Program-made: the position numbers and the translations under genes
NCBI GenBank assembly: GCA_030704615.1
Contig: CM060733.1
Location: 8,556,001 to 8,620,000 of the forward strand
Source: Takakia lepidozioides
Taxonomy: Eukaryota > Streptophyta > Takakiopsida > Takakiales > Takakiaceae
DNA length: 64,000 nucleotides
Direction of reading: 5' to 3'
The notes under the pieces: generated by a model
Databases searched by the model: none
Seen by the model: the letters and a program-made list of their open reading frames with translations, nothing else
Told to the model about the DNA's origin: nothing
Shown: positions 22,777 to 35,489 of the stretch, one piece after another
Layout: every line of letters begins with the position of its first letter
Numbering within the stretch: the first letter of the stretch is position 1

Positions 22777-23597
22777 TCAAGTCTTTAACTTGCAATGAAG
22801 CAAGCAATCCATATAAATTGTATGATCAATATCTGGGACTGAGGCAAGTTGAGCCAGCAATATGTACTGCCTTCCACGTAGTTTCTCTGCAATCAGGTAA
22901 GGGCCCTCAATCCTCTTGGCACCCTTGGACACAATCTTCACTTGTTGCATGTGCACACAAAGCGATTGATCTTGCAAGAACTCCTCCAAATAATGAACCA
23001 TGCGGTTATAGTCAGCATCAACCAGCTGAGAAGCATTAATGTGATGATTAGTCTGAGTTTCCAATCGCCTGCGGTTTGCTGCATGTTAGCAAGAAACAAG
23101 TCCCAATCCACTGGTTCAGAAACAAAAGTCACCAAAGGAGGGTGCGAGCCATTCGGCCACACAACAACTCAAAATGAGAGATTTTAGTGTTGGAATGCAC
23201 AGACATCCGATAGGCAAAGATAAATACAGATAGCTCGAAGTACCCCATCCGCATCCGCCAGGATGCCATTTTTTTCGAACATGGTACACATGCTTTTGTT
23301 GAATCTTTCAGTTAACCCATTGCATTGGGGATGATATGGTGCAGTAGTACGATGCTTCACCCCCTGAATGTTGAAACGTACAATCTGCATCAGCTTGTTA
23401 CATAAATATGTCCCTTGGTCTGTCAGGATTTTCGAAGGGCATCCATGTCGTAGTATGATCTCATTGAAAAAGAGTTGGGCTACTACATCTGCATCCTTAG
23501 CAACCAAGGGTTGAATCTCAACCCACTTTGTTAAGTAATCCGTGACTACATCAATGTAGGAATGGTCCTTAACAGTGGTTTGCAAAAGTCCACACAA
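22777..23597 (-). mobile_element. Ty3/gypsy retrotransposon, integrase fragment
   Basis: The minus strand encodes part of a retroviral-type integrase core: DVVTDYLTKWVEIQPL, IILRHGCPSKILTDQGT and TAPYHPQCNGLTERFNK contain the DD(35)E context of Ty3/gypsy pol. Downstream, EGPYLIAEKLRGRQYIL resembles the post-integrase domain. Frame breaks separate the two parts near 23180. The element is truncated at about 23590, where LINE sequence starts. Confidence 0.85.
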
Positions 23598-24075
23598 GAC
23601 TATTGACTTTCAATCCAAAGGCCAGACATAAGAGATTAAGGGCTTCGCGGGCTCTGATGATGTTCAGAGAGTCCTCATTATCCAGAAGCAAGGATGTATC
23701 GTCAGCATACATGGATATTTTAACAGAGGGACCATAATCCAAACAGAGCCCGACAATGTCTCGCCTACAATTGAGGTAGTGCCCCAGGGCATCAGCGCGG
23801 CGTCGATGAGGAAAAGAAAGGGAGCCAGCGGGCATCTTTGGCTCACTAATCTGTGGAGAGGGAAAGATTTGGAGATAGAACCATTGATAATAATCTTGCT
23901 AGATGCAGAGCTAAGCAGTATATGCACCCACCTAGAGAAGGGCTCGGGCATTCCCACTTTAATCAAGACTCTTATGCTCCTTCCTCTGTGGTCCATTCCT
24001 GTAAGTGTACAATTTACTTGAGTGGGCAAATCGGTAGGGCTCCTCTCAGAGCTTCCCGTCACCTCTTCCAAAAGT
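23590..24075 (-). mobile_element. LINE reverse transcriptase fragment
   Basis: The motifs IINGSISKSFPLHR-VSQRCPLAPFLFLI and MYADDTSLLL (the YADD catalytic box) are those of plant non-LTR reverse transcriptases. They fall in two overlapping frames (23664-24071 and 23569-23835), so a frameshift separates them. The fragment abuts the gypsy integrase in the same direction. Confidence 0.85.
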
Positions 24076-24079
24076 CATA

Positions 24080-25000
24080 GTGTGCCTTGGGGTCAGGACC
24101 TTGGCCTCCGTAGGCTGCCTCCAGGTTCCTCCCATACTCTTTTAGGTTTCCAAATCGGTTATGGACTCTCGGATGACGACGACGCTTTGACCCAATTCTT
24201 CAAAAGCTTTGTAAAAAGTTGGCCTTCTAGAGTTCCGCTATGCTGTCCATTGCAGGGCGCATTCTAATTCTTAATTAAGTCCTGCTCGCCTCCATATTTC
24301 TAGCTTCCGTTTGGTTCCCGGGCTCCAAGCTGGTGCCAAAGTGAAATTGTTGATGAGGAATTTTTTGTGGGGCGCCTCTCCTCAAGCTCGGTCAAGAAGC
24401 TAGGCATTGGTCTCATGGACATAACTCTGTAGACCCGAAAAGGAGGGTGGCTTGGGTATTCTGGACCCCGAAAAGCAGATAACGGCCTTGCTTGCAAACT
24501 GGATCACACCCTCCTTCGCTCATGGTACCAGTCCCTGGTGCACCCTAGTAAGATCTCACATGGTTCAAGCCTTTCCCCGCAACTCCCTTTCTTGGGCCCC
24601 TTCCCTGAAATGGCTGGTTCATGGAACTAAGAAAATCTCACTGCGCTGGTTCTTTTGCCTGGAACTCCATCTGGGTTGCTTGGCTTACGTTGAGATCCCA
24701 TCTGACACAAAGAAGAGCCACATGCTTTGAGGAGGCGATTAGACAAATTTTGTTTGGCAACCTCAACCTCGACTCTGACCCCTGGCCACTTTCCACAAGA
24801 AATGGGCTACATGAGAATTATCTAAAAGTCTGGCATGTGGCCAATGTTTGGGAGAATGGGAGTTTCCTAGACCTCCTACTTTTTTCCATGCTTGTTTCTA
24901 GTAATTCCTCTATTCGAAATGGATGGGACCACATTAAGTAGGGAGTCTCCTTTGTTAGGTCTTTACTGTTGAATGGGGGCTGTACTATCAACGATCTTCC
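24080..25000 (+). mobile_element. LINE C-terminal fragment
   Basis: Coding-like blocks in broken frames follow the order seen after the YADD box in plant LINEs: LGFQIGYGLSDDD, the MRNFLWGASP-like segment, GGLGILDPEKQITALLANWI, then EEAIRQILFGNLNL-WHVANVWENGSFLDLL. Stops and frameshifts are frequent. It is oriented opposite to the adjacent reverse-transcriptase fragment, so the pair was inverted or came from two insertions. A relative is at 58830-59480. Confidence 0.75.
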
Positions 25001-25740
25001 TTGTTGGTTTGGATCTCTGAAAAATCGGTTGATATTGTTTTTTTGGCAATCACTTCCTCTGGTCAGCTTTGGCAGGGAAATAATCTTTTGCTCCTCCCTA
25101 GAAGGAATTCTCTCTCTCTCTCAGAGGCCCTGGCTGTCTAGCCCATGACCAGGCCCTAAGAGTTTCGCATTAGAGTTAATTTAGACTCTCGTACGCCCTC
25201 GAATCAGGCCCTAAGTATTTCTTCCTTTAAAAACTAGGCAAAATTGGTTGCCACAAAGGGTTCTCAAATATAGGAGTGACACTCCCATCAACAAGCCTAA
25301 AACGCCAATGGGCTCTCTTGCTTTGACAAACCATAAGAGGAAGGTGAAGACTAGGGAGCATGACTCAGCACAACATACCAATCGGAGCCTTGACATAATG
25401 TAAGGTCCTTTGACCACATTTTCTCCGTTGACTTCAACATGATGCATAGTCTCTCCCTACGAAAGAGCCAACAAACGAATTAGACCGGTATACACTGGAT
25501 GAAATATTTCGACAGATGAACACCAGCAATTCATTCACTCGGTGACAAGGCTCGAGCAGGAACCAGCAGGAGGTTCAAGAGCTCTGTGAACAGAATAGTG
25601 TTGTGTACCCACGTGTTGCTTTTGCTTCGTCTCAGCACGTTGAGCAGCAATGCAGTAGCCTGCCTTATGTGGCCAGGGCTTGCATGTATTCCATGCATTT
25701 GTCTCTCTCTCAACCTTCTTACTCAACCTGGCACGCAACA
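25000..25740. other. Non-coding, repeat-derived sequence
   Basis: No gene is supported. A GGCCCTAAG-TTTCGCATTAG and GGCCCTAAGTATTTC repeat pair (25150-25225) and T/C-rich tracts suggest retroelement remnants. Confidence 0.35.
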
Positions 25741-25744
25741 TTGC

Positions 25745-26030
25745 ACTCAGTGTTTTTTAATCTGGCGAAAAATCGCCAGATTTCGACCTGGAAAATGGGT
25801 CAGCTACTTTTACTAAGGAAATACGGGAGTAAAAATTAAAAAAATCGCCAGAAAGCGCCAATGGTTAAATATAGGATCCAGATTTTTCCTACGTGGACCT
25901 GTTAAAATATGACACCTCTAATATAGCAACTTTTCTAACTAGGTCACCTCGTTAGTCTCGCCATATGGGCACTGGGTAGAATCTACATGTCGCCCTGCCT
26001 GCGATTTTGGAAAAGTGAAAACAATTGCAC
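25745..26030. repeat. Dispersed repeat with a 9-bp palindrome (copy 1)
   Basis: The segment begins with ATCTGGCGA-AAAA-TCGCCAGAT (about 25760-25781) and continues with CGCCAGAAAGCGC, a GCCACCT/CACCTC-TAATATAGC block and TTACATGTCGCCC-TGCGATTTTGGAAAA. The same blocks, in order, are at 37690-37870. This is an unclassified repeat family. Confidence 0.6.
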
Positions 26031-27528
26031 TACACACAACTCACAGCATCTCCACTAGCTACCTCTACTATCCCTCACTCACTCTTCATTCTTTTGACTT
26101 TGCACCCTCTCATAATACCTAGTGTAAAAGGTCAAACCTGCCCTGGAGGAATTTTCGAATTTTCCACAGCATTTTATTTGACGGAATTTGTTATCTTTGT
26201 AATTCAACGAACGTCCCTGGCCGGGAGATTCCCCCGATTGGCGGCAAATGTCTCCCACTTTTGGACGGTACCCGAAGATTCCTCCGCCCCCAAATTTCCC
26301 AGTGCAGCTCTCACAATTTAGGAAGGGCTAAGAAACCCGTAATACTTCCGTTAAATTTGACCATATCAAATTTCAAAATTCAAACAAGTCTTTACGAACC
26401 GTCCGATCAGCCCAATTTGGGTGATCACAGAGCTTTCAAAATGTGGTATATTCTTTCATTCGTTCAACACTATCTACCTCGGCGCTCGTCCAACTAACAA
26501 TAACCGCCACGTCCATCCAACTGAGTGAGAAGTTAGAACTTCTTCATTCATCCGCACGAAGGCCGCCACGCACTACACAATTGTCAACCCTAGTTATCAC
26601 TCGCACGGTCGGCAGTTCGACCCTCTCTCGCTTACGCGGAAAGATTTATTAGCGTCATTTAATCTCGATAATCTGCGTGCCATTACGCGGTTGCGAGTTA
26701 GGAGGCCGGAGGTGGTGGGAGAGACGGCTGGCCTGCGCAATGAATGAGCGGCAGAGCCGGGCGGCGGTGGAACGTTCGGGAGGGCAGCGGGGCGTGAATG
26801 CAGCGAGGCGGTAACAGTTAAGCGCAGCGTGTGCAGTAGGTGCCGCTCCGCTGCCCCCCAACACCTGGCCCTTCCTTCCCTGCCCGGATTAGCACGCCGC
26901 TCTGCGACAATGGGCACCAAGGTTTCCCGGGATTAGGCTGCCATCCTACAACCGAGGGGCTCGGAGCGAGCTTTAAAGCAGCGCGCTCTAGCTAGGCGTG
27001 AGTAGCTGCTCCATCTGCTAAGCTCCATCTCCACAGCATTGTTCAAAGGATCAGACGTTCTGCGAACTGATTTCCTTTCCCGAGCTGCTGTTTGTGTGTT
27101 GTTAGTTTTCGTGTGTGAAAGCTGAAGAGCTGCGTTGTGGGAGAGGTGAAGCTGTCTCTGTTAGGCTTACTCTGTAGTACATAAAGACGGGTTGGCAGTA
27201 GATAGTTGATACACACCTCTTTTTGTGACATTGTTCGATTAGAATAGAGGCCGGCATTGTGAGATAGCCTTGTTGTCCGGCATTGTAGAAAGCACACTTG
27301 AGTCTGGTACGGGTTTATATAGGACGTGCTCCTATTTACGGAAGTGTTTCGTGGTGTACGTGAAAGGAGGTTTCTAGAGGGAATTTTCAAGCGTTTCTGT
27401 GTTGGTTGTGTTCGGTAGGGTGTGACTGTGTTGGGCATTTTTTACTTGCTCGAGTTCGGAAGTGTTGCCAGTAAGCCAGTGAGGCGGTTGGCTGTTGAGG
27501 GGATTTTGAGAATACTCGGAGTACAACG
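26031..27528 (+). promoter_or_regulatory. Upstream region and 5' leader of KCS
   Basis: There is no supported gene. From about 26600 to 27020 the sequence becomes GC-rich with many CpG. A TATA-like TTTATATAGG lies at 27314-27323, about 210 bp before the KCS start; a transcript from there would have a leader of about 180 nt. The minus-strand frame at 26597-26920 is a by-product of GC richness. Confidence 0.4.
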
Positions 27529-29124
27529 ATGGGGGGGGGCAGGGATGGGAAGAGCTCTAGAATGGAGATGGGTACCAAGGGTGGAGCTGCAGGAACTGGG
27601 AATGGGGGTGGAGGGCCAGCCATTGCGATCAAGATTAGACAAAGGTTGCCAGACTTTCTGCAGTCTGTGAACCTCAAGTACGTGAAGTTGGGTTATCACT
27701 ATGTGATCACACATGCTATGTTCCTCTTAATGGTACCTGCCTTGATGTTGGTCGCTGCTGAGATACGCAGACTTGGTCAAGAAGACATTGGGCAGCTATG
27801 GGAGCATTTGCAGTTCAATCTACTGAGTGTGTTGGCGTGTTCAGGAGCGCTGGTTTTTGGTGGCACTCTGTATTTTATGTCCAGGCCTAAGCCGGTTTAC
27901 TTGGTGGACTTCGCTTGTTATAAGCCTGAAGATGAACGGAAGTGCACCAAGGAACTTTTTATGGAGCGGTCGGCAGATGCAGGTGTGTTCAATGATCGCA
28001 GCTTGGACTTCCAGAAGAAGATCATCGAGAGATCAGGTCTGGGGCAGGATACTTACCTTCCCCGCGCAGTTCTCAGCATGCCGCCTAATCCATGCATGAA
28101 AGAAGCGCGGTTGGAGGCGGAGCAGGTGATGTTTGGTGCCCTGGATGAGCTCTTCGAGAAGACCGGGGTTAAGCCCAAGGACATAGGGGTCCTGGTTGTG
28201 AACTGCAGTTTGTTTAACCCAACACCCTCGCTCTCCTCCATGATCGTCAACCACTACAGAATGAGAGGGAACATTGTCAGCCTCAATCTCGGGGGCATGG
28301 GATGTAGTGCTGGTGTTATAGCAATTGATCTTGCCAAGGATTTACTGCAGGTGCACAGAAATTCGTACGCCATTGTTGTCTCCATGGAGAATATAACTCT
28401 CAACTGGTATTTCGGCAATGACCGATCGAAGTTGGTGTCGAACTGCATATTTCGCATGGGAGGCGCCGCCATTCTTCTTTCGAACAAGAGAAGAGAGAGG
28501 AGAAGGGCCAAGTATGAGCTGGTGCACACGGTTAGAACTCACAAGGGGGCAGACGACAAGTGTTTTCAGTGCGTGTTCCAAGAAGAAGACGAGACTGGCT
28601 CTATGGGAGTTTCCCTTTCTAGGGACTTGATGGGTGTTGCAGGGGATGCTCTCAAGGCAAATATCACCACTCTTGGGCCGCTCGTTCTTCCTCTCTCCGA
28701 ACAGATCCTCTTCTTTGCCACTTTGGTTGGTCGCAAGGTATTCAACATGAAGATCAAGCCTTACATCCCCGATTTTAAACTTGCATTCGAACATTTCTGC
28801 ATTCACGCAGGAGGGAGGGCTGTGCTGGACGAGATGGAGAAGAACTTGCAGCTGACCGAATGGCACATGGAACCTTCGAGAATGACGCTCTACAGATTTG
28901 GAAATACTTCTAGCAGCTCACCATGGTACGAGTTAGCCTACACAGAGGCCAAGGGGAGGGTGAGACGAGGCGACCGGCTGTGGCAGATAGCGTTCGGTTC
29001 GGGATTTAAGTGCAACAGTGCTGTGTGGCGGGCCCTCCGAACAGTCAAGCCCCCTACACAGAACCCATGGTCAGATTGCATTCATAAATTTCCCGTCAAG
29101 GTACCTGCCTTTACGAGTTTATAA
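27529..29124 (+). CDS. KCS: 3-ketoacyl-CoA synthase (very-long-chain fatty acid elongation)
   Basis: A single exon encodes 531 residues. KCS condenses malonyl-CoA with acyl-CoA, the first and chain-length-determining step of the ER elongase that makes precursors of waxes, cutin/suberin lipids and sphingolipids. The Gly-rich N-terminus is followed by two hydrophobic segments (about residues 60-80 and 100-120) that anchor the enzyme. The catalytic Cys lies in LGGMGCSAG at about residue 259, His in [11 protein letters not shown] at about 426 and Asn in [17 protein letters not shown] at about 459; spacing matches the family. The residue four before the Asn is Tyr, where some family members have His. 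[18 protein letters not shown] and [11 protein letters not shown] are typical KCS blocks. The first Met is used; a second at residue 12 is possible. Many plant KCS genes are likewise intronless or nearly so. Confidence 0.96.
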   Translation: MGGGRDGKSSRMEMGTKGGAAGTGNGGGGPAIAIKIRQRLPDFLQSVNLKYVKLGYHYVITHAMFLLMVPALMLVAAEIRRLGQEDIGQLWEHLQFNLLSVLACSGALVFGGTLYFMSRPKPVYLVDFACYKPEDERKCTKELFMERSADAGVFNDRSLDFQKKIIERSGLGQDTYLPRAVLSMPPNPCMKEARLEAEQVMFGALDELFEKTGVKPKDIGVLVVNCSLFNPTPSLSSMIVNHYRMRGNIVSLNLGGMGCSAGVIAIDLAKDLLQVHRNSYAIVVSMENITLNWYFGNDRSKLVSNCIFRMGGAAILLSNKRRERRRAKYELVHTVRTHKGADDKCFQCVFQEEDETGSMGVSLSRDLMGVAGDALKANITTLGPLVLPLSEQILFFATLVGRKVFNMKIKPYIPDFKLAFEHFCIHAGGRAVLDEMEKNLQLTEWHMEPSRMTLYRFGNTSSSSPWYELAYTEAKGRVRRGDRLWQIAFGSGFKCNSAVWRALRTVKPPTQNPWSDCIHKFPVKVPAFTSL

Positions 29125-30810
29125 ATTCATGTGGGGCCAACGTGCTTGACTGGCTGCTCGGAATTGTAGATATGAAGCAAAATGAGATCCAAAATGAGGT
29201 CAATTTTGCTTCCATGTCTGATTCAACTTAAGAGCGTTGAATTCAACGCAGCAGAGCTCCAAAAATGCTCGGAGGTGATGAGGTCTATCACTGAGCTTGT
29301 AGATGATAGTTATGTACTGTAAATCATTCCACTGTTTAAACAGTGGCCCAAGCATTCACATTGAAATCTTCTGTTACAGTACCACTCTTAACTGAAGTGA
29401 CTCCTTTCTGGTAGTCTTCCTGGATTTTGATTACTTTCCTTTTTAGTAGTAGAGTGGGTGAATGGCCTCTGTTGATATATGTTTCTCAGTAGTGTCGTTA
29501 CTTGAGAGATCGAAAGTTGCTAGTGACAAATTTCACTACCATGATAAATTGCAGCCTTGGCTTGCACCAAGATAGTTTTCACACACCCCTCAATCTCCCA
29601 CCATTCTTGACCTTGTAGTAAGATGAATGTCACCAAAATTCTCAATTCAATGAAGTTGGAGGGATTGTAAATGAGTTTAGAGCTGCAGCAGAGATCCAAG
29701 CTCTCTGGAGGTCTGGACATATATTTGTGCTTGTTCATAAGCAATTTTTGGCAAAGAGTTGTACAAATTGTAGTTGCCGTATTCCAATCTTGTCTGAAAC
29801 TTTGTTTTACCATTTATTACAATAGAGCTGTGATCAAGGATGGTACTTTCGCGCAGTGCACAAGCAGCCACAAAGAGCCCGCCCTCTCCCCCTGTAAGGG
29901 ACCGTGCTTCACACCTGATTGGATAACAAAATCTGACTTCAAGCTTTGACTACCCTTTGAAGACCTTCCTTTATCAGACTCCAGCTATTTAATCTGCCAA
30001 TTGATGCTCATTCTTTGGATTTTTATTCAGAAGCATTCTACTTAAGTTGTTCCTTGTTCCTGATAGTGTGCAACCAGTTCGACATACACAGTTGTAAAAC
30101 ATTGCATGGCTCCCCAGCAGACTTGGCACTTGAACTATACAATGTCTTTGAACCCTCTTGCACCACTTTATGACCCTTGGTATATGGTTTATGCAATGAT
30201 TTGACAAACATTGCATGCATGTTATGAGCTAACTACCCATGTTAACTATGTAAAACATAGCAAACATCCCTAAAGTGTGCAGCATGTGAGAATAATGATG
30301 CTCTTCATATGGAGAGGTGTCATAATAGATGAACTTTAGTGACAGTGATAACAACTGGTTGTTGATACAATGTATACTTGTACAACAGCTATGGGCGTAT
30401 TGCTACTCAACAAATGGTCCTCTGAGTCTGGAATTAACATTGCAACCCCTAAAAGTCCTGTTCTGATGAGAACAGGATCATGAACTGACCCGCACAGAAG
30501 ACCTTACGGAACCAACCCTATAGGTCGAAGAACTCTACAGATGGTGTTTCCCCTGGGTTTGCCCTCCTTCAAGATGGATAGTGACAATCTGTGATGCAAA
30601 CATGGTTATTCCTCAACGTAAATAACGTGTTGATCTTCAGCTAGTGATCTTCAGCTAGTATTGGCGTTGCTCTTCTCTTTTCTCTTTTCTCAATACAGTG
30701 GAAAGCAGTGTGTAGAAAACCCTTAGTACCAAAATGGTTCAACTATAAATTAGAGTGAAGAAGTACCAAGTGAAAGATCTCTCTGACATTGAAGTTAGGA
30801 AGGAAAGAGA
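29125..30810. other. Intergenic region, convergent KCS and LysM kinase 3' ends
   Basis: No gene supported on either strand. A direct repeat GATCTTCAGCTAGT occurs twice at 30631-30659. The 3' UTRs of the two converging genes should lie here. Confidence 0.4.
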
Positions 30811-30813
30811 TGG

Positions 30814-33800
30814 TTATCTGCCTTGGACTAGGCCACTGAAGATCTGACTGCTCCCACCCAAGGTGGCTTCCCATTCCAAGGATGTAAGCAATGTTTGGGA
30901 AAGAGAATAAACAAGGTGCTTCATGTCCGGCCTGATCATTGGGTCCTCTTCTACGCATGCTTTTGCCAGCATTGCTACCTGCAGACACGAGAGTCATAGT
31001 TCAATGTGAGCAGTGTGATCAGTTCAAGAGTGATCACACTGATATTATATCCTGTGTGATCAGTGTGAATAAATTCTTAAGTGTCTTCAGCAGGCACTTT
31101 GTCAGAAGGTGATGTTCGAAATCTTTTGATGTGATCTTCTTGTTGCTCTGTTTTGCTCCATGGGCCCCATTGATGTTGTTGAGTCTCTCCCATTCTTTTT
31201 ACTTATCTTCTGTCTTCTCTAGCTCTCATTCTACTTATGCGATGCCTAATACAACATTTTGGGGCAGAGTGATGTCTCTTTACAAATTTTCCCATGGCCT
31301 CTACAGCAATGAGTGCCTTGCTTGTCTCCCTGCAAGAGGCATTCCACACTCTGGCCACGTTTGTTTCATACCCTATGACACTGTTTTGTCACTCTGCCTG
31401 GTTCAGTTTCATTCCATCTCCTTGGCTCTGTGGACCATGAGCCATTGCAGCCCTCTGTGGACCTTACAAAATTGTTGTGGGTGGTACTATGCTCACTTAA
31501 GGCCTCTTTGGATGCATATTCTGTTGGCCTGCATGATTATGCACTATGGGTAGTACTAGAATTTTTCAGTTTTGAAGGGAATCAAATGCACCTTGTAGAC
31601 ACAGTCAAGAGGGAAGCTGTTGCCGAGCTCAGGGTCCACCATCCCCCTCACCACCTCCACTGTAGGGTCCTTCAGTGCTCTGGACATCTAAGGCAGCCCA
31701 TAAGAAAGACATGTACACTGACGGTCAGTCAAACAATGGAAGGGTGAGTGATGGGCCTAAGCTGATTATCTTGTACAAGATGCAGAGCTGCAGCAGGGCA
31801 TTGCCATACTCACCCTGTGCTGCCTATTTCAGATAGCCCCTATGGCTTGGAGGGTGGGACTCATTCTGCTTTTGCAACATGAACTCCTTCCACCCTCCAG
31901 ACTGTGTGAGTGATGTAATGCGGCAGGACATAGATGCCCCTTGAATCCTTTCCTTCGAACATTGTGGAAGGATCCAGACTGAAGATTGTTGTCAAACACG
32001 ACACTTACCCGTGAAACAAGGGACCGTCTATCCTGGAGGTTTAATTCGCCCCCATTGCTCTTGGTCCGTGTGATTGCCTCATCACCAGTTATAAGCTCCA
32101 TCAACACCACACCAAATGCATAGACGTCACTCTTGCTTGTGGCCTGCCCATCCCTTACATACCTGGCCATTGAGAAGAAATAAGGGTCAATTTCAACCAA
32201 GAGGAGGTTGCAATAGAACTGTATACTGGACTCTGACCAACAGGGAAATGAGCTCGGCTTCCCGGAAAGAAGGAAACTCACTCAGGTGCTAGGTAGCCAA
32301 AAGTTCCAACCACTCTGGTTGGCGTCTGGCCCCCAGCGTCTCCTGCTTGCTCTACCAGCTTTGCCAACCCAAAATCTGACACCTGGGAAACAACAGCCAG
32401 TCGAAAATGTCAGGAAACCTGGGCTGCTTCTGTCTCCCTCTTTGTGGTTTTTTTTCTATTTCTTGTTTCTTGTTTCCTTTGTCCCATAAACTCATTGAGC
32501 TTTCTGCTGACGTTATAAAGTACCATTCATTTCTCTCTCTCTCTTTCCCCCTTGAAGTAAAAATACCCTTCTGTGTCTTATGATTGTTACCCATACTGAT
32601 CATGTCTTCTTAGCTAGCCCCCCACCCTGCCCCCTCCCTATCACATTGTGTCAGACGAACACCTTAGCACGGAAGAGGCCATCGAGCAGAATGTTGGAGG
32701 TCTTGACATCACGGTGGACATAGTGGGCCTTGGTGTGATCGTGGATGTACTCCAGCCCCCTCGCTGCATCCAAGGCTATCTGCACTCTGCCTGACCACGG
32801 TAATGGCAGATGCCCTTCACCCACATGACAAGAACACACCATGCTTCAGATTACTGTTGCTGTAGCACTCCTGTTCAAATCAAACTCTCTTTTGCATGAT
32901 ACCCAATGTCTGCTCAAGCTTGGAATCAATGGTTGCTTCAACCACTCTCCTCCAAACGAAGTGGGGACCTATCATGTGAAAATACGAGTGGAGTCGTTGG
33001 GGTCATTACCATTTGCAGCAGCGTTATGAAGACGATCGCTGAGAGCTCCATTCTCAACAAACTCGTAAACCAGGAACAGACTGGTCTCACCTGCCGAATA
33101 TCCGATCAACTCCACCTACACCAACCCATGGACTATCAAATGATTGACCTCAAGAGTTCGAGGTGTTGAAGGTTGCTAGGTTCATCGACAGCTATTGAAG
33201 AAGACCTTTGCTACCATGCATACATTTTGATGGGGACATACTATACAACGTGCATTAAGAGTGAGTCAGGGCACTCAACTGTCATCTACTTTGAGCAATG
33301 ACCCGTTTTGGACACATTGAGCCTTGCGCTTACCAGGTTGGTATGGTGCACTTTGCAGAGGACCTTCAGTTCAGCCACAAACTCCTTTGCCTTGGTGTCC
33401 TTCATTTGCTTGATTGCCACCTTCTGCACCGCATGAAGTTGTTTTCACTGTGAGCGTACTGGTCAGTGCTGACATTGTTATCAGCCTGACATAAATTGAA
33501 ACCCCTTGCAGGACGTGAAAGCGAGAAAGATGGCTGCTCAATTCCCTCAATCGGGTGCACTCAACATGAGGTTTGCTTGCCAACGTCTGTCTCTATGAAC
33601 CCTCCATGCATAGAGAGACCGAGCGTGATTACACCCAAAAGTGCACTGACATCCCTGTTGGGCTAAAAAGAAAAAAGCTGCAGCACCGACAATGTGATAG
33701 CTCACCAACACGGGTGAACACACCATATTAAGACAACTCTTATATCAATTGACATCGGTCATTGGGAAAGAGAAGAAGACACCCACCTGATTCCTGAGCT

Positions 33801-35483
33801 TGGCCGAGAAAACCAGACCGAAAGCGCCCTGCCCCACCTTATGAGCTTCATTGAAATTATCCGTAGCCTCCAAGATTTCTTCATAGTTAAAAACCACGGG
33901 CTTCTCTGAATCAAATACTGTGATCATAGCTTCTGCAAGAGAGACACACATTTTCTACGCATGAGATCAGCTCTGTTAGAAAGCTAAGATACAAGTTGTA
34001 CTTTGGACATGAACATTCCTTACTGAAGAACTACTCCAACCCGTTGGATATGACGTCAACTGATGCTCAGCACGAATAAGTTACTGAGTGAATTGCGAGT
34101 CACATCGATCTTAAGAACTGTTATGATTTCGAGACGAAGCATCTTCTAGCGATTAGCTTCTTGAATGTGAACTGCTGGAATCCCATTTCTTCGAGGATAA
34201 TTAACTCCATGCAACTCAGTGCCCAAGGAAGTTTGCAAGATCAAGACCTCTAGGCAAAGCGGTGTTGCCCTTGACGGCATTGTTCCCACTGCCTCTGTTT
34301 TGACTGTACTGACCAACGCAGTTTCTCCAATTCGAGAAGGACAGACCGGACTGAGAGCCCTTGGACGGCAGAGAGCCTCTGGACGAGCCTAATGAGTATG
34401 AGATGTCCTGACTGCCAGCAGGGGGGGTTACTCTCTGAATCCCATATTCACGGTCACCGCTAAAGTGCAACAAAATCCTCCACCGAAGGCAGCAGGCGCC
34501 CACCAGGAGCGCTACTAGGACAATCAGTGCGGCGGCCACGATCCCCAATACCATGCCCAAGTTAGTTGATGATTTTTTGCTCGAACTGCTTGCAGGTGTA
34601 CTCGGTGATCCTGGACTGCTTCCAGGGTCGGAGGGGCCTCCATTTCCTGATGAATTGGTGGCTGCAAGAGGGCAGAGATTTCATGCTCAGTGACATTCAT
34701 GGATCTAAAGTCCCTCTGAAAGTTGTTCTGCTGTTAGTACTGGAGATGCCTGAATCTAGTAAGTACTTCATGAATAATGTCTACATGTGCGGCATGGTCA
34801 CCCGACAGAAATCAAGGAGGGCTCATGAATGAGTTTCCACACTTACCGATAGAGTTGCGAGGGATGAACAAGGCCTCGCCAACATCAATCATGTTTGGAT
34901 TCACGATGTTGCTGAGCTTCTGTACCAGGGCTAAGCTTGATTGGAATTCGTTTGTCACAATGCTCAGAGTATCGTTGGCTTTCACAGAGTACGACAACAA
35001 GTTGCTCCATCCTGCAGGAGGACACCCGCAGAGCAGGTAGATGGTAATTGGCTGGTTCGGTTTCAAGGAGTCGGTGTTACAAGAAACACATGCCAAGCTG
35101 CCGAAATACACTTGTGATATGCCCGCGATCCCAGCTGTATCGCCAGCTTGGACCACATAAGATGTTTGAGCTAGATATGATCCCTGACGGCACGTACAAG
35201 TCACTGGCACATAGAAAACCTTAGCTCCTGACTGTGCATCAACGTCGCTATGAACGTCTGCGGGGTTCGACACATTGAAGAGAGTGGCCACATCATTCTG
35301 TGTTTGGCTTGAACCAGCTTGGCGGTAGTACAGTGAGGCTGTTGTACATGAGGGCGCGTCCTTATAGGTGCAAGGCATAGGAGTCCCTACAATATCACAC
35401 AATACTAGCTCGGCAGCTACCACCAGCGTCAAGCACAAGAGTACTTGCCAACCTCCAAGATCACCACTCCTCACCATTTCCAC
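30814..35483 (-). CDS. LYK: LysM-domain receptor-like kinase, CERK1/LYK type
   Basis: Ten minus-strand exons join in phase: 34847-35483, 34248-34661, 33787-33932, 33334-33423, 33010-33115, 32663-32814, 32282-32382, 32009-32162, 31592-31687 and 30814-30978 (686 residues). Such receptors bind chitin or related N-acetylglucosamine oligomers at the plasma membrane and signal in immunity or symbiosis. Exon 1 encodes a signal peptide and a LysM ectodomain with CxC motifs ([20 protein letters not shown]). Exon 2 holds a Ser/Gly/Pro linker and the membrane span ([19 protein letters not shown]). The kinase keeps [27 protein letters not shown] and GTFGYLAPE, so an active RD kinase is expected. It ends in VQGR, like CERK1 proteins. 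All introns are GT-AG. Intron 6 carries a LINE tail. The start is Met 35483; Met 35477 is an alternative. Confidence 0.95.
32430..32545 (+). mobile_element. LINE 3'-tail fragment in LysM kinase intron
   Basis: TTTGTCCCATAAACTCATTGAGCTTTCTGCTGACGTTATAAAG-type sequence followed by a CT-repeat matches the tails at 13930-13990 and (reverse) 53455-53510. It lies antisense to the host gene, between exons 6 and 7. Confidence 0.55.
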
Positions 35484-35489
35484 CTATTT

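Noticed and set aside
28342-28866. 174-codon minus-strand ORF
   Set aside because: It lies wholly antisense to the KCS catalytic region and is a by-product of KCS codon use.
31880-31985. Possible extra LysM-kinase exon ([16 protein letters not shown])
   Set aside because: The kinase frame joins 32009 to 31687 in phase and matches CERK1-like proteins without it; this is intron sequence.
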